Below are positions 1 to 8,964 of a stretch of 47,002 bases of DNA, in pieces. Each line of letters starts with the position of its first letter. Position 1 is the stretch's first letter. The stretch lies in assembly GCA_934654765.1 (NCBI GenBank), contig CAKUGX010000003.1, positions 1 to 47,002 on the forward strand. Direction: 5' to 3'. The position numbers and the translations under genes were made by a program. Source of the DNA: an uncultured Collinsella sp. (GTDB lineage Bacteria > Actinomycetota > Coriobacteriia > Coriobacteriales > Coriobacteriaceae). The notes under the pieces were generated by a model that saw only the letters and a list, made by a program, of their open reading frames with translations, had not been told where the DNA came from and ran no database searches.

Positions 1-103
1 GCATATAGGATGTTTCTCGACTTATAGCGAACTGCCCCATAGCGCCCAGGAGCACAGCTAGGCAAACCACTGCAAGGGTTATCGAGATAGTACGGCGGCC
101 CAT
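1..103 (-). CDS. N-terminus of an exported or membrane-anchored protein (partial)
   Basis: An open frame starts at ATG (103) and runs leftwards off the window with 34 codons visible and no stop. The translation begins with MGRRT, followed by a hydrophobic stretch (about residues 6-22, rich in L, A and V), then QFAISRETSYM. This is the shape of an uncleaved signal anchor or a signal peptide. No function can be assigned from so little sequence. The ribosome binding site is weak. The 280 bases upstream hold no other gene, which fits a promoter region for this gene. Confidence 0.5.
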   Translation of the reverse strand, partial: MGRRTISITLAVVCLAVLLGAMGQFAISRETSYM

Positions 104-261
104 ATTAACCAGCCCGATACTTGTTTAACGGAGCGCGAAACATACTTGGCACCTCCGATATCAGAGCAAACGTCACCCGCAGCCCGGCGGCAGTCATATG
201 TTTCCAACATCAAACCATATGGCAACCACTCGCGAGAGGAGTATCGGCGAACGGTGCATTT

Positions 262-297
262 TTGCGCTCCATTGGTCAATTGCGCTCCATTGGTCAA
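262..297. repeat. 18-bp perfect tandem repeat
   Basis: TTGCGCTCCATTGGTCAA occurs twice back to back (262-279 and 280-297). On the minus strand each unit begins with TTGACC, which resembles a -35 element. The pair sits in the non-coding stretch 104-385, upstream of the partial minus-strand gene. It may be a duplicated operator or promoter element; nothing else recognisable lies in this stretch. Confidence 0.7.
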
Positions 298-385
298 ACG
301 TCAACGCGCGCTACAGCTCTTGCCCGATCAATTCAGATTTTGTCGCATACTACCGTAGATCCCCAACGCTTCCACCCCCCCCGAA

Positions 386-1183
386 TCATTCAGCGCGCCC
401 GCGATGGCGCTCAATCCAGTCCACGGCAAAGTCGACAAGCTCGCGTTGACGCATAAAGCGGATCATCCCGTTACCGAGAGGCGCCGTACGCACCGAGCAT
501 TCACGCTCAAAAGCAGCACCGATTTCATCGAAATCCTCGCCATCGACAAAGAGCGTGCGATATTCCTTCCATACGCGTCGACCGTTTTCCACAATCGCGC
601 TGTGCTCCACACAGTCGTGCTTGCCAGGGTATTCCGCACGGGCGTCGGCCAAATGCAGCGATGTATTCTTGTCGTAGCCCACGCCCACAAGCAGCACGTA
701 GCCGTCCAAATCGTACAGGCGCGCGATGGGCGATCCGTCGCCAAAGATGTTGCTCAGGTCGTGGTTTTCCGTCAAGAATTGTGCATGCCAGCCGTTTGCC
801 GCCACCGAACGCGCCGGATGGTCGCTTCTATGCGTACCCGGCCACGTGCGAAACATCTCGGCAACGGCCCCCATCGTATTGGTAGGCGTAATGCGCTTGT
901 CATAGGCAGGCCAGTTATCGCGAATCAGCTGCCACCATTCTTGCGGCTCTTGCCAATGGACACCACTCTCGGGGTCCAAGTTTTTCCATGATTGCGTCGG
1001 CATCATGATGGTACCGGTCTCGCCCACCATCTGGAGCAGCGCCTCGATCACCGGCTGTGCGCCGCCGCACACATATCCAAGCGCGCTGAGCGAGCAATGG
1101 ACCATAACCGTCTGCCCTGCGCACATACCGACGGCGGAGAGCGCGTCGAGGATATCCTGCTTAAGCACGATTTGCCGATCCAT
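386..1183 (-). CDS. AAC(3)-family N-acetyltransferase
   Basis: The product has 265 residues, normal for the aminoglycoside 3-N-acetyltransferase/YokD family. This family transfers acetyl from acetyl-CoA to an amine. Family hallmarks visible are HCSLSALG near the N-terminus, the block HRSDHPARSVAANG in the middle, and DGSPIARLYDLDGYVLLVG followed by NTSLHLAD. The start at 1183 was chosen over an in-frame ATG 26 codons upstream because a GAGGGGAA ribosome binding site precedes it and homology starts just after. Many chromosomal members have no proven aminoglycoside activity, so resistance should not be assumed. It lies downstream of the dehydrogenase gene on the same strand, separated by an inverted repeat. 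Confidence 0.85.
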   Translation of the reverse strand: MDRQIVLKQDILDALSAVGMCAGQTVMVHCSLSALGYVCGGAQPVIEALLQMVGETGTIMMPTQSWKNLDPESGVHWQEPQEWWQLIRDNWPAYDKRITPTNTMGAVAEMFRTWPGTHRSDHPARSVAANGWHAQFLTENHDLSNIFGDGSPIARLYDLDGYVLLVGVGYDKNTSLHLADARAEYPGKHDCVEHSAIVENGRRVWKEYRTLFVDGEDFDEIGAAFERECSVRTAPLGNGMIRFMRQRELVDFAVDWIERHRGRAE

Positions 1184-1221
1184 TGCCGTTTCCCCTCTAT
1201 CCCCACACATCAGTTTCTTTT

Positions 1222-1266
1222 GCGTCATGCGCCGAAATAGCACACGGGCCATGCGGCGCATGACGC
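1222..1266. repeat. 13-bp perfect inverted repeat between two genes
   Basis: GCGTCATGCGCCG (1222-1234) pairs perfectly with CGGCGCATGACGC (1254-1266) across a 19-nt loop. It lies between the dehydrogenase stop (1308) and the acetyltransferase start (1183). There is no run of T after either arm, so it is not a standard intrinsic terminator. It could slow transcription or protect the upstream transcript's end. Confidence 0.6.
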
Positions 1267-1307
1267 TGCAAATGATACGTTTCCCAATGTTGCCGAGGGA
1301 TCATTAT

Positions 1308-2267
1308 TTAGTACTTGAAGAAGCCCTCGCCCGAGCTTTCGCCCAGCTTGCCTTCGTCGAGCATTTTCTTGAGGACGGACGCCATAGCCTTAAAGTTGTA
1401 GGGCATCATCATCTTCTTGAGCAGCGGGCTCACCAGACCCGGGACCTTCTGATACTGCATAACGATGTTGTAGGCCGTCTGGATGCCCACCGTGTCGAAT
1501 ACGCGGAACGGGCCCTTGGGGGCACCGGTGCCACGCGTCCACGCGAGGTCGATGCTCTCGGGGTCGCTCACGCCCGAGACATACAGGTCAAGGCCCGAAA
1601 GCAGCCACGGCACCAGCATGGAATTGAGCAGGTAGCCGTTCTTTTCCTTGTTGACGGGAAGCGCCAGCATGCGAATGTCGTTGGCAAAGTCGACGAGCTC
1701 ATCGAAGTAGCGCTTGTCGGTTTGGTCCTGTGCCATGACCTCGGTCATGTTGTTCTTCCAGATGGAGTTGGCAAAGTGTAGCGACAGGTACTTCTCGGGG
1801 CGACCAGTGTACTTAGCAAAGGTGCTCGGCAGCAGTGTGGAGGAGTTCGTCACGATGACGGTCTTTTGCGGCAGAACCGGGGCGAGCTTCTTGTAGAAGT
1901 CGATCTTTGCCTGGGTGTCCTCGGCCATAGACTCAATGACCAGGTCGGCGTCGGCCACTGCCTTGGCAAGATCGAGCTCCAGCTTGAGCGTGGAGTAGGC
2001 GCGCTCAACGGCAGCGAGCGCCGCCTCCTTGTCGAAGGGCTTGCCGCTATCGGCGATACCGGAGCACCACTCGCCCGTGTCGTCCGCCATGCCCTCGATT
2101 GCCGCGATGTACTCCTCGCGCACGTGGTCGATCTTGGGCTGGGTGCGCCCGATGCTGCCCTCGCTGCGCAGCCAGATCGTCACATCAAAGCCGCAGTAGG
2201 CGGCCTGGAAGGCAATCTGGCTTCCCAGCACGCCGCCGCCGGCAACACAAACGGTCTTGTAGCTCAT
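1308..2267 (-). CDS. 3-hydroxyacyl-CoA dehydrogenase (3-hydroxybutyryl-CoA type)
   Basis: NAD(P)-dependent dehydrogenase that interconverts 3-hydroxyacyl-CoA and 3-ketoacyl-CoA in short-chain acyl-CoA metabolism. The N-terminal Rossmann domain opens with VCVAGGGVLGSQIAFQ, a GxGxxG variant. The catalytic-histidine region reads LHFANSIWKNNMTEVM, where typical enzymes have HFFNP-x-x-x-M. The C-terminal 3HCDH domain follows (GYLLNSMLVPWL... to the GEGFFKY end). Length (319) is slightly above the usual 280-300. The start has a GAGAGGA ribosome binding site. It is downstream of the activase gene but separated from it by a strong terminator and a 211-nt gap, so it is probably a separate unit. Confidence 0.9.
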   Translation of the reverse strand: MSYKTVCVAGGGVLGSQIAFQAAYCGFDVTIWLRSEGSIGRTQPKIDHVREEYIAAIEGMADDTGEWCSGIADSGKPFDKEAALAAVERAYSTLKLELDLAKAVADADLVIESMAEDTQAKIDFYKKLAPVLPQKTVIVTNSSTLLPSTFAKYTGRPEKYLSLHFANSIWKNNMTEVMAQDQTDKRYFDELVDFANDIRMLALPVNKEKNGYLLNSMLVPWLLSGLDLYVSGVSDPESIDLAWTRGTGAPKGPFRVFDTVGIQTAYNIVMQYQKVPGLVSPLLKKMMMPYNFKAMASVLKKMLDEGKLGESSGEGFFKY

Positions 2268-2413
2268 GGAGACAGTCCTCTCTTGCGTAATTCCATAGAT
2301 GTGTATTTATTCAACCGTAAGAGGGCTGCACGCTGGGGGTGGGTTCTATAAACGGACGGTAATTTGCGGTGAACGGTTACATGTGTTCATTATCTCAGGG
2401 TTCCATGTCCAGC

Positions 2414-2450
2414 AAAAACGGGTGGTAGCCGGTACGGCTACCACCCGTTT
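2414..2450 (-). terminator. Intrinsic terminator of the activase gene
   Basis: A 16-bp perfect stem (2416-2431 with 2435-2450, core GGGTGGTAGCCG) closes a 3-nt GTA loop. On the minus strand the stem is followed by TTTTT. It sits just after the stop of the activase gene at 2479. Confidence 0.9.
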
Positions 2451-2478
2451 GTCCCATATCTAGCCCATAGCAGGCCAG

Positions 2479-5400
2479 TTACTTCTTAATGCCGCGTCCC
2501 AGACGCTTGGCGACCGATGCCACGGCCTCCTCGCTGGCCGGTCCGCAGCTCACGCAGCCATCGTGGGCACGCATCTGGCCGGTGACCTCGTCCATCGCGA
2601 GCGGCGCCACCTTCTCGAGCTTAAAGCCCTTGCCGGCGCGCATGTTTTCCTTGGCCACGCTGATCATGAGCTTAATGCGGTTGAGCTGGTTGACCTCGGA
2701 CGCACCGGGGTCGTAGTCCACCGCGACAATGTTGCTCTCGGGATGTTGACGGCGCAGCTCCTTGATCACGGCCTTGCCCACCACGTGATTGGGTAGGCAC
2801 GCAAAGGGCTGCGTGCAGATGATGTTAGGTGCGCCATGGTCAATCAGGTCGAGCATCTCGGCCGTGAGCAGCCAGCCTTCGCCCATGTTGTTGCACACCG
2901 AAAGCACCGTGCGGGCCTTGTCGGCCATGGTGCCGATGCGCTCGGGCGCCTCAAAGCGGCGGGACTTTTCGAGCATCTCCTCCACCGGCGTACGCATCCA
3001 GTCCACGAGCTTGATGAGCGCCTGCATACCCGCACGCGTTGTAGCAGAGCTGCCCAACTCGTCCTTCTGCAGCTCGGCGTTGCTCATGGAGTACAGGAAG
3101 AAGTCGAGCAGGCCCGGCACTACGGCCTCGCAGCCCTCGCGCTCGATGACATCGACCACGTGGTTGTTGGCTGTGGGATGGAACTTGACCAAGATCTCAC
3201 CGACCACGCCCACGCGCGGCTTGGTACCCTCGCCCACGAGCGGCATAGTGTCGAACGCGCGGATGGCCTCGCGGCACAGCTTGGTGTAGTTGTGGCGGTT
3301 GAACTTGGGCGCCAGCTTGCGGGCGCGCGCCATGTACTCCTCGTAGAGTGCGTTGGCAGCGCCGGGCGTGGCCTCGTACGGGCGGCAGCGATAGAGCATC
3401 TGCATCATCACGTCGCCAAAGAGTACCGCGTAAACTGCCTGCTTAAGCAGCGCTGGCGTAATCTTAAAGCCGGGGTTGTCCTCGCCGAGCGCCACGGCCG
3501 AAAGCGAAATCACCGGAATCTCGGGGTGGCCGCTCTCGCGCAGGGCCTTGCGGATGAGTGCGATGTAGTTGGTGGCACGGCAGCCGCCGCCGGTCTGGCT
3601 GATAACCACGGCCGTCTTGGACAGGTCGTACCGACCGCTCTCGATGGCCTCCATGATCTGGCCCGTCACCAGAATCGACGGGTAGCAGATGTCGTTGTTC
3701 ACGTAGCGCAGGCCGGCCTCGACGGCGTCGTGATCGGTCGAGGGCAGCAGCTCCAAGTTGTAGCCAGCACCGCGGAATACCTCTTTGACCAGGTCAAAAT
3801 GGATCGGCGCCATCTGCGGGCACAGGATGGTATAGCCCTCATCGCGCATCTGTTCGGTAAAGGGCACCTTGGGCCACGCGGTCGAAGCACTCTCTCGCTG
3901 CGCCTCGAACGTGTACTTGCGGCTCGCGAACGCGGGGGCATCCGTGGAGGGCGCCACCGGCGCGGCATCGCCCTGCTCGTAGGCCTCGCCCGCGGCCGTG
4001 GCCTCGGCCAAGCGCTCGGCCTCCTGGTCCTTGAGCGCCGCCATGAGCGAGCGGATGCGGATGCGCGCGGCGCCCAGGTTGGACACCTCGTCGATCTTGA
4101 GCACGGTGTAGATCTTGCCGCTGGCCTCCAGGATCTCCTGCACCTGATCGGTGGTCAGAGCGTCCAAGCCGCAGCCGAAAGAGTTGAGCTGGATCAGGTC
4201 CAGATCGTTGCGCATGGTCACAAAGCGGGCGACGGCGTACAGGCGGCTGTGGTACATCCACTGGTCGACGACGCGGATCGGGCGCTCGGGCTTCACCAGA
4301 TGCGCAAGCGAATCCTCGGTAAAGACCGCAAAGCCAAAGCTCGAGATAAGCTCGGGCAGGGCATGGTTGATCTCGGGGTCGTTATGGTAGGGACGACCGG
4401 CGAGCACAATGCCGTGGCCGCCGTGGTCCTCGACCCACTTAAGAGCCTCCTCGCCCATGGTCTGGATATCCTCGTGGAAGCGCGCGTCTGCCTCAAAGGC
4501 AGCGTTGACGGCGGCATCAACCTCGGAGCGCGTGATTTTAGGACCGCGCACGCGACCGCGACCGGCCTCGGCATCGGCCACGCGGTCGACGGCGAGCACC
4601 TGGTACAGACGGCGCTTGAGCTCGGTCTTGTCGTGATAGGGCACAAACGGGTACAGGAGCTCGATGTTCTGCTCGCGGATCTCGTCGATGTTGAGTGCCA
4701 ACGCCGTGGGGTAGCTCATGACGATGGGGCAGTTGTAACAGTTGCCGGCGGTCGGGTCCTCCTTGCGCTCCCAACGCACGCACGGCATCCAGATAAAGTC
4801 GACGTCACGGTCGATAAGGTTCATCACGTGGCCGTGGCTCATCTTGGCCGGATAGCACACGCTCTCGGACGGCATGGACTCGATGCCCGCCTGGTAGGTC
4901 TTTTTGCTCGACTGGTCGGACAGTTGCACGCTAAAGCCCAGGCGCGTAAAGAACGCATGCCAGAAGGGGTAGTTCTCGTACATGTTGAGTGCGCGCGGGA
5001 TGCCGACGGTGCCGCGCGGGGCCTCGTCGGGGCTCAGAATCTCGCGGTTAAAGAGCAACTCGTTTTTCTTTTTGAAGAGGTTGGGTGCCTCGGTCTTTTG
5101 CTTTTTGTGGCCGGCACCCTTCTCGCAGCGGTTGCCGGTAATGAAGCGCCTGCCGCCGCCAAAGTCGTTGACGGTAAGCTGGCAGTTGTTGGAGCAACGG
5201 CCGCAGCGGACATGCTTTTGTGTCACGGTGAGGTGCGCGATGTCCTCAGCCGAGAGGATGGTCGAGGTGCCGTCGGCGCCGGCGCGATCGCGAGCGAGCA
5301 GGGCCGCGCCATAGGCGCCCATGCAGCCGGCGATGTCGGGACGCACGGCGTGAACGCCGGTGAGCTGCTCGAACGCACGCAGCGTAGCATCGGACATAAA

Positions 5401-7263
5401 GGTGCCGCCTTGGACGATCACCTGGTTGCCGATCTCCTTGGGGTCGCGCAGCTTAATGACCTTGAACAGGGCATTCTTGATGACGGAATAGGACAGGCCG
5501 GCCGCGATGTCGCCCACCGTGGCGCCTTCCTTTTGCGCCTGCTTGACGCGCGAGTTCATAAAGACCGTGCAGCGACTGCCCAGGTCGACGGGGGCCTTGG
5601 CATGGATGGCGGCGTCGGCGAACGCGCGCACGTCCATGTTCATAGACACGGCGAAGCTCTCGATAAAGCTACCGCAACCCGACGAGCAGGCCTCGTTGAG
5701 CATGATGTGCTCGATGACGCCGTCCTTGACGCGCAAGCACTTCATGTCCTGGCCGCCGATGTCCAGGATAAACTCGACGCCGGGCAGGAATGCCTTGGCG
5801 CCGCGCAGGTGCGCAACGGTCTCGATCTCGCCGGAGTCGGCCTTGAGGGCCTCGATGAGCAGCGCCTCGCCGTAGCCCGTGGTGGTCACGTGGCCGATGG
5901 TGCAGCCCGCGGGAATGTGGTTGTAGAAATCGGCCATGATGACCTTGGCCGTGCCCAGGATGTCGCCGTTGTTGTTGCCGTACCAGGTGTGCAGCAGCTG
6001 ACCGTCCTCGCCCACGAGCGCGGCCTTCATGGTGGTGGAGCCGGCGTCGATGCCGATGAACACGCGGCCGGTGTAGCCGTCGAGCTTGCCCTTGGGGACG
6101 ACTTCCTGGTCGTGGCGGTTCTTGAACTCGGCAAAGTCCTCGTCGGTGGCAAAGAGCGGATCCAGGCGCTCGACCTCGGCACCCTGCGTGTCGCCCAAGC
6201 TGTCGATGGCCTCGATAAGCTGCGGGAACGTGCTGAGCTTGTTGGACTCGTGCGCCATGGCGGCGCCGCTCGCCACAAACAGGTGGGCGTTTTGGGGCAC
6301 GATACGGTGCTCCTCGTCCAGGTTGAGCGTGAGGTAGAAGCGGTGGCGCAGCTCGGAGAGGTACTGCAGCGGGCCGCCCAGGAAGGCGACGTTGCCGCGA
6401 ATGGGACGGCCGCACGCCAGGCCCGAGATGGTCTGGGTCACGACGGCCTGGAAGATGGAGGCGGCCACGTCCTCGGGACGGGCGCCCTCGTTGAGGAGCG
6501 GCTGCACGTCGGTCTTGGCAAAGACGCCGCAGCGGCTGGCGATGGGATAGATGGTGGTGGCGTTGGCCGCGAGCTCGTTGAGGCCGCTGGCATCGGTGTG
6601 CAGCAGAGTGGCCATCTGGTCGATGAACGCGCCCGTGCCGCCGGCGCAGGTGCCGTTCATGCGCTGCTCGATGCCGTTATCGAAGTAGATGATCTTGGCG
6701 TCCTCGCCGCCCAACTCGATGGCGACGTCGGTGGCCGGGATGAGGGTCTCGACGGCGCGTTTGCTGGCGATGACCTCCTGGACAAACTCCAGCTCGAGCC
6801 ACTGGGACAGCAGCAGACCGCCCGAGCCGGTAATGGCGCAGGTCATTTGGGCCGTCGGCAGCACGGTCGCAGCACCCTCGAACAGGTCGCGGGCGCAGGC
6901 ACGGACGTCGGTGTGGTGGCGCTGGTACTTGGCGTAGACGATCTGGTTGTCGTCGTTGAGCACGGCGAGCTTAACGGTGGTGGAGCCCACGTCGATGCCC
7001 AGGTGCAGGTTGCCACGAGCGTTCTCGGGGTTGAAGATCGCGCCTTCGGGGGCGTGGGCGGCGGCTACGGGCTCGGCAACGTTGGGCGTGGCTGCGTCGG
7101 CAGTGAGCGTCTCCCCTGCCGCGTTCTTGGCATCGGCAACTGCCTCAGCGACTTTCTCGGCAGCAGCGGTCGCAGCCTTCTGCGCGGCGTCTGCCACGGC
7201 GGGCGCGGCCTCGCGTGCGGCAGCGACCACACGGTCCTTAATGCCCTCGACGAGTTTGCTCAT
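2479..7263 (-). CDS. Fused 2-hydroxyacyl-CoA dehydratase activase (two activase domains plus C-terminal dehydratase-like region)
   Basis: A 1594-residue protein of the BcrAD/BadFG/HgdC activase family. Relatives use ATP to inject an electron into 2-hydroxyacyl-CoA dehydratases or benzoyl-CoA-reductase-like enzymes. Residues 1-70 are an Ala-rich, Lys/Glu-punctuated helical extension. Two ASKHA ATPase domains follow, each opening with a phosphate loop (GIDVGSTT about residue 90, GIDAGSTT about 404). Each carries the two Cys positions that bind the [4Fe-4S] cluster at the dimer interface in HgdC: NGTCAGG and SRCGVF in the first, NEACSSG and SRCTVF in the second. A CGRCSNNC motif near 690 leads into a DUF2229-like region with several Cys (YNCPIVMSYPTA). 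The last 400 residues resemble an HgdB-type subunit and end with CVSCGPASEE. Translation starts 11 nt after the TetR gene. The substrate is unknown. Confidence 0.88.
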   Translation of the reverse strand: MSKLVEGIKDRVVAAAREAAPAVADAAQKAATAAAEKVAEAVADAKNAAGETLTADAATPNVAEPVAAAHAPEGAIFNPENARGNLHLGIDVGSTTVKLAVLNDDNQIVYAKYQRHHTDVRACARDLFEGAATVLPTAQMTCAITGSGGLLLSQWLELEFVQEVIASKRAVETLIPATDVAIELGGEDAKIIYFDNGIEQRMNGTCAGGTGAFIDQMATLLHTDASGLNELAANATTIYPIASRCGVFAKTDVQPLLNEGARPEDVAASIFQAVVTQTISGLACGRPIRGNVAFLGGPLQYLSELRHRFYLTLNLDEEHRIVPQNAHLFVASGAAMAHESNKLSTFPQLIEAIDSLGDTQGAEVERLDPLFATDEDFAEFKNRHDQEVVPKGKLDGYTGRVFIGIDAGSTTMKAALVGEDGQLLHTWYGNNNGDILGTAKVIMADFYNHIPAGCTIGHVTTTGYGEALLIEALKADSGEIETVAHLRGAKAFLPGVEFILDIGGQDMKCLRVKDGVIEHIMLNEACSSGCGSFIESFAVSMNMDVRAFADAAIHAKAPVDLGSRCTVFMNSRVKQAQKEGATVGDIAAGLSYSVIKNALFKVIKLRDPKEIGNQVIVQGGTFMSDATLRAFEQLTGVHAVRPDIAGCMGAYGAALLARDRAGADGTSTILSAEDIAHLTVTQKHVRCGRCSNNCQLTVNDFGGGRRFITGNRCEKGAGHKKQKTEAPNLFKKKNELLFNREILSPDEAPRGTVGIPRALNMYENYPFWHAFFTRLGFSVQLSDQSSKKTYQAGIESMPSESVCYPAKMSHGHVMNLIDRDVDFIWMPCVRWERKEDPTAGNCYNCPIVMSYPTALALNIDEIREQNIELLYPFVPYHDKTELKRRLYQVLAVDRVADAEAGRGRVRGPKITRSEVDAAVNAAFEADARFHEDIQTMGEEALKWVEDHGGHGIVLAGRPYHNDPEINHALPELISSFGFAVFTEDSLAHLVKPERPIRVVDQWMYHSRLYAVARFVTMRNDLDLIQLNSFGCGLDALTTDQVQEILEASGKIYTVLKIDEVSNLGAARIRIRSLMAALKDQEAERLAEATAAGEAYEQGDAAPVAPSTDAPAFASRKYTFEAQRESASTAWPKVPFTEQMRDEGYTILCPQMAPIHFDLVKEVFRGAGYNLELLPSTDHDAVEAGLRYVNNDICYPSILVTGQIMEAIESGRYDLSKTAVVISQTGGGCRATNYIALIRKALRESGHPEIPVISLSAVALGEDNPGFKITPALLKQAVYAVLFGDVMMQMLYRCRPYEATPGAANALYEEYMARARKLAPKFNRHNYTKLCREAIRAFDTMPLVGEGTKPRVGVVGEILVKFHPTANNHVVDVIEREGCEAVVPGLLDFFLYSMSNAELQKDELGSSATTRAGMQALIKLVDWMRTPVEEMLEKSRRFEAPERIGTMADKARTVLSVCNNMGEGWLLTAEMLDLIDHGAPNIICTQPFACLPNHVVGKAVIKELRRQHPESNIVAVDYDPGASEVNQLNRIKLMISVAKENMRAGKGFKLEKVAPLAMDEVTGQMRAHDGCVSCGPASEEAVASVAKRLGRGIKK

Positions 7264-7274
7264 TGTCTCTCCTC

Positions 7275-7985
7275 TTAGTTGTTGGACTCGACGGTTGCGG
7301 CGGTGTCGGCCGCGTCCTCGAGCTGCAAGTTCAATAGCTTCATGCCGTATTCCGGCACGTTGATATCGATGGGTTGGCCATACAGGTCACCAGGACGAAC
7401 AAAAGCGAGCACCGTCATAATGCGCGCCATGGCCTCGGGCGATTCGGTGAGCCCACGCTCAAACCAGCGCTGAATCATGCCGACCTCGGCGCTCACGACG
7501 TAGGTGACGTAGTAGTCAAAGAACGTGCCCAGCGCCAGGCCCAAAATGCCCGTCTGCGCACGCGGCACCACGGCCTCGCGTGCGGTATCGATGATCTTTT
7601 TAATAAAGGCGGGGTCGCCGCCCGGGCCCAGCAGGGCCCCGATAAGGTCGCGATTAGCCGCAAGATAGCGAAGCAGCTCAACCGAACCGGGTGCCGGCTC
7701 GAGCTCGTCGATATTGCGGTAAAGATCGGGTAATTGAGCTGCGGTGATAAGCTCCACCCGCTCGCGAATCTCGGCAAGCAGGCCGTCCTCGATCTGGCTG
7801 ATAAAGTCGGGGATATCGCGGTAGTGCGAATAGAACGTGCGGCGCGTAAGGCCGGCGCGCTCGGTGAGCGACGCGACATTAATGCGCGAAAGATCGCCGC
7901 TTTCGGCAAGTTCGCTGGCAAGCGCCTGGCGAAGGGCACGCTGCGAGCGAAGGGACCGGCGATCGCATTTCTCGAGCTGGGACAA
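7275..7985 (-). CDS. TetR/AcrR-family transcriptional regulator
   Basis: 236 residues. The N-terminal helix-turn-helix domain reads INVASLTERAGLTRRTFYSHYRDIPDFI, the typical TetR recognition helix region. The C-terminal ligand-binding region is poorly conserved. The start is a TTG codon at 7985 with an AGGAGG ribosome binding site four bases upstream. It is the first gene of an apparent two-gene operon with the activase (11-nt gap), so it probably controls both. A pair of GCAC...GTGC palindromes just upstream fits autoregulation. Its inducer cannot be deduced. Confidence 0.88.
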   Translation of the reverse strand: MSQLEKCDRRSLRSQRALRQALASELAESGDLSRINVASLTERAGLTRRTFYSHYRDIPDFISQIEDGLLAEIRERVELITAAQLPDLYRNIDELEPAPGSVELLRYLAANRDLIGALLGPGGDPAFIKKIIDTAREAVVPRAQTGILGLALGTFFDYYVTYVVSAEVGMIQRWFERGLTESPEAMARIMTVLAFVRPGDLYGQPIDINVPEYGMKLLNLQLEDAADTAATVESNN

Positions 7986-8018
7986 GCGTCCTCCTTGTTA
8001 CTCAGTCCGTGCGCTATT

Positions 8019-8050
8019 GCACAGTGCGAGTATTATTGCACACCGTGTGC
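8019..8050 (-). promoter_or_regulatory. Probable operator pair of the TetR-activase operon
   Basis: Two related palindromes precede the TetR gene: GCACAGTGC (8019-8027) and GCACACCGTGTGC (8038-8050, perfect 6-bp arms around one base). Both are preceded by ATT on the plus strand. On the minus strand a TTGATG -35-like hexamer lies just upstream and AATACT-like -10 bases lie between the palindromes, so a bound repressor would cover the promoter. The assignment to this TetR protein is by position only. Confidence 0.55.
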
Positions 8051-8104
8051 ATCAACACGTAAAGGCAATATTTGGGATGTGGCGAAGGGCAGTCCCTTTG
8101 TCCC

Positions 8105-8962
8105 TTATTCGATGATGGTGCGGGAGTTTTGCTTGCGCATGGTAGCGAGCATGTGTCTGGGGACGGCGTGGACCATGCAACTGCCGATAGTCGCGCTCGC
8201 GGCAGCCTTGGCTGCATCGCTTGCGTTTTTGGTCGCGTAGCTGTGGCGGAAACGCTTGAGCATGGCGATGTCGTTGCCGCCGTCGCCGTAGACCGCGACC
8301 TCGTCCTCGGCAATGCCGTAGTAGCCCGCCAGCCAGGCCACGCTCTCGCCCTTGTTGCACGCCACGTCCGTGATCTCGAACATCACCGGGTCGAACGGCG
8401 CGTTGACCACACGGTCCGAACGCTCGGCCAAATATGTCTTAAGGTCACGCTCCAGCTCGGGCGAGGTCACGCGGCAGTTGATCTTGCATACATCGTGACG
8501 CAAGATATCGCCGATCGACTGGTCAAAATACTGCTCCTCGTGATAACCGCCACGCGCACGCATGCCACGCATCACAATGCGCTTGATGGGGCTGTCCTTC
8601 TTAAAACCCGCCTGGTGCATCTCGAACGACCCACTCGAGAACATGCCGTCGGGCGTGGAGCAATCAAAGCAAATGTCCGGGAATGCCTTGAGCAGCTCCT
8701 CGGTAATCTGAGGATCGATGGTCCAGGTCTTGAGCACCTCGCCATGGCTGTCACGAACGATGGATCCGTTGGAGCAGCAGGCGTCGAGCGCCAAACCTGT
8801 AAAGCCATGCTCACCAATCGGCAGCGTCGAGCGACCCGTCGCGGGAACCACGTGCAGCCCAGCTTCGGTCAGCTCGCGAATGGCACGGCGGATGGTTCCG
8901 TCGGCCTCGTGCAGGGCGTTAAGCAGCGTTCCGTCTAAGTCGCTCGCGAACATCTTGATCAT
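8105..8962 (-). CDS. Cof-type HAD-family phosphatase
   Basis: Haloacid-dehalogenase-superfamily hydrolase, Cof/YidA subfamily. These are cytoplasmic Mg-dependent phosphatases acting on small phosphorylated metabolites such as sugar phosphates or flavin precursors. Motif I is FASDLDGTLL with the nucleophile Asp, followed by a TGRS motif II. Motif IV is GDGGNDIAML near the C-terminus. An ATG two codons upstream (8968) is an alternative start; 8962 gives the better spacing from AAGGAG and the usual MIKxxASD opening. A perfect 19-bp inverted repeat covers the ribosome binding site. The substrate is not predictable. Confidence 0.88.
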   Translation of the reverse strand: MIKMFASDLDGTLLNALHEADGTIRRAIRELTEAGLHVVPATGRSTLPIGEHGFTGLALDACCSNGSIVRDSHGEVLKTWTIDPQITEELLKAFPDICFDCSTPDGMFSSGSFEMHQAGFKKDSPIKRIVMRGMRARGGYHEEQYFDQSIGDILRHDVCKINCRVTSPELERDLKTYLAERSDRVVNAPFDPVMFEITDVACNKGESVAWLAGYYGIAEDEVAVYGDGGNDIAMLKRFRHSYATKNASDAAKAAASATIGSCMVHAVPRHMLATMRKQNSRTIIE

Positions 8963-8964
8963 GG

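Noticed and set aside
386-1183. Clinical aminoglycoside resistance gene
   Set aside because: The family is clear, but chromosomal AAC(3)-like proteins often have other or unknown substrates, so only the family is called.
2836-7278. A plus-strand open frame of about 1480 codons
   Set aside because: It is antisense to the activase gene and low in complexity (rich in A, L, V, G, H). High GC content creates such shadows; the minus-strand protein has clear domains.
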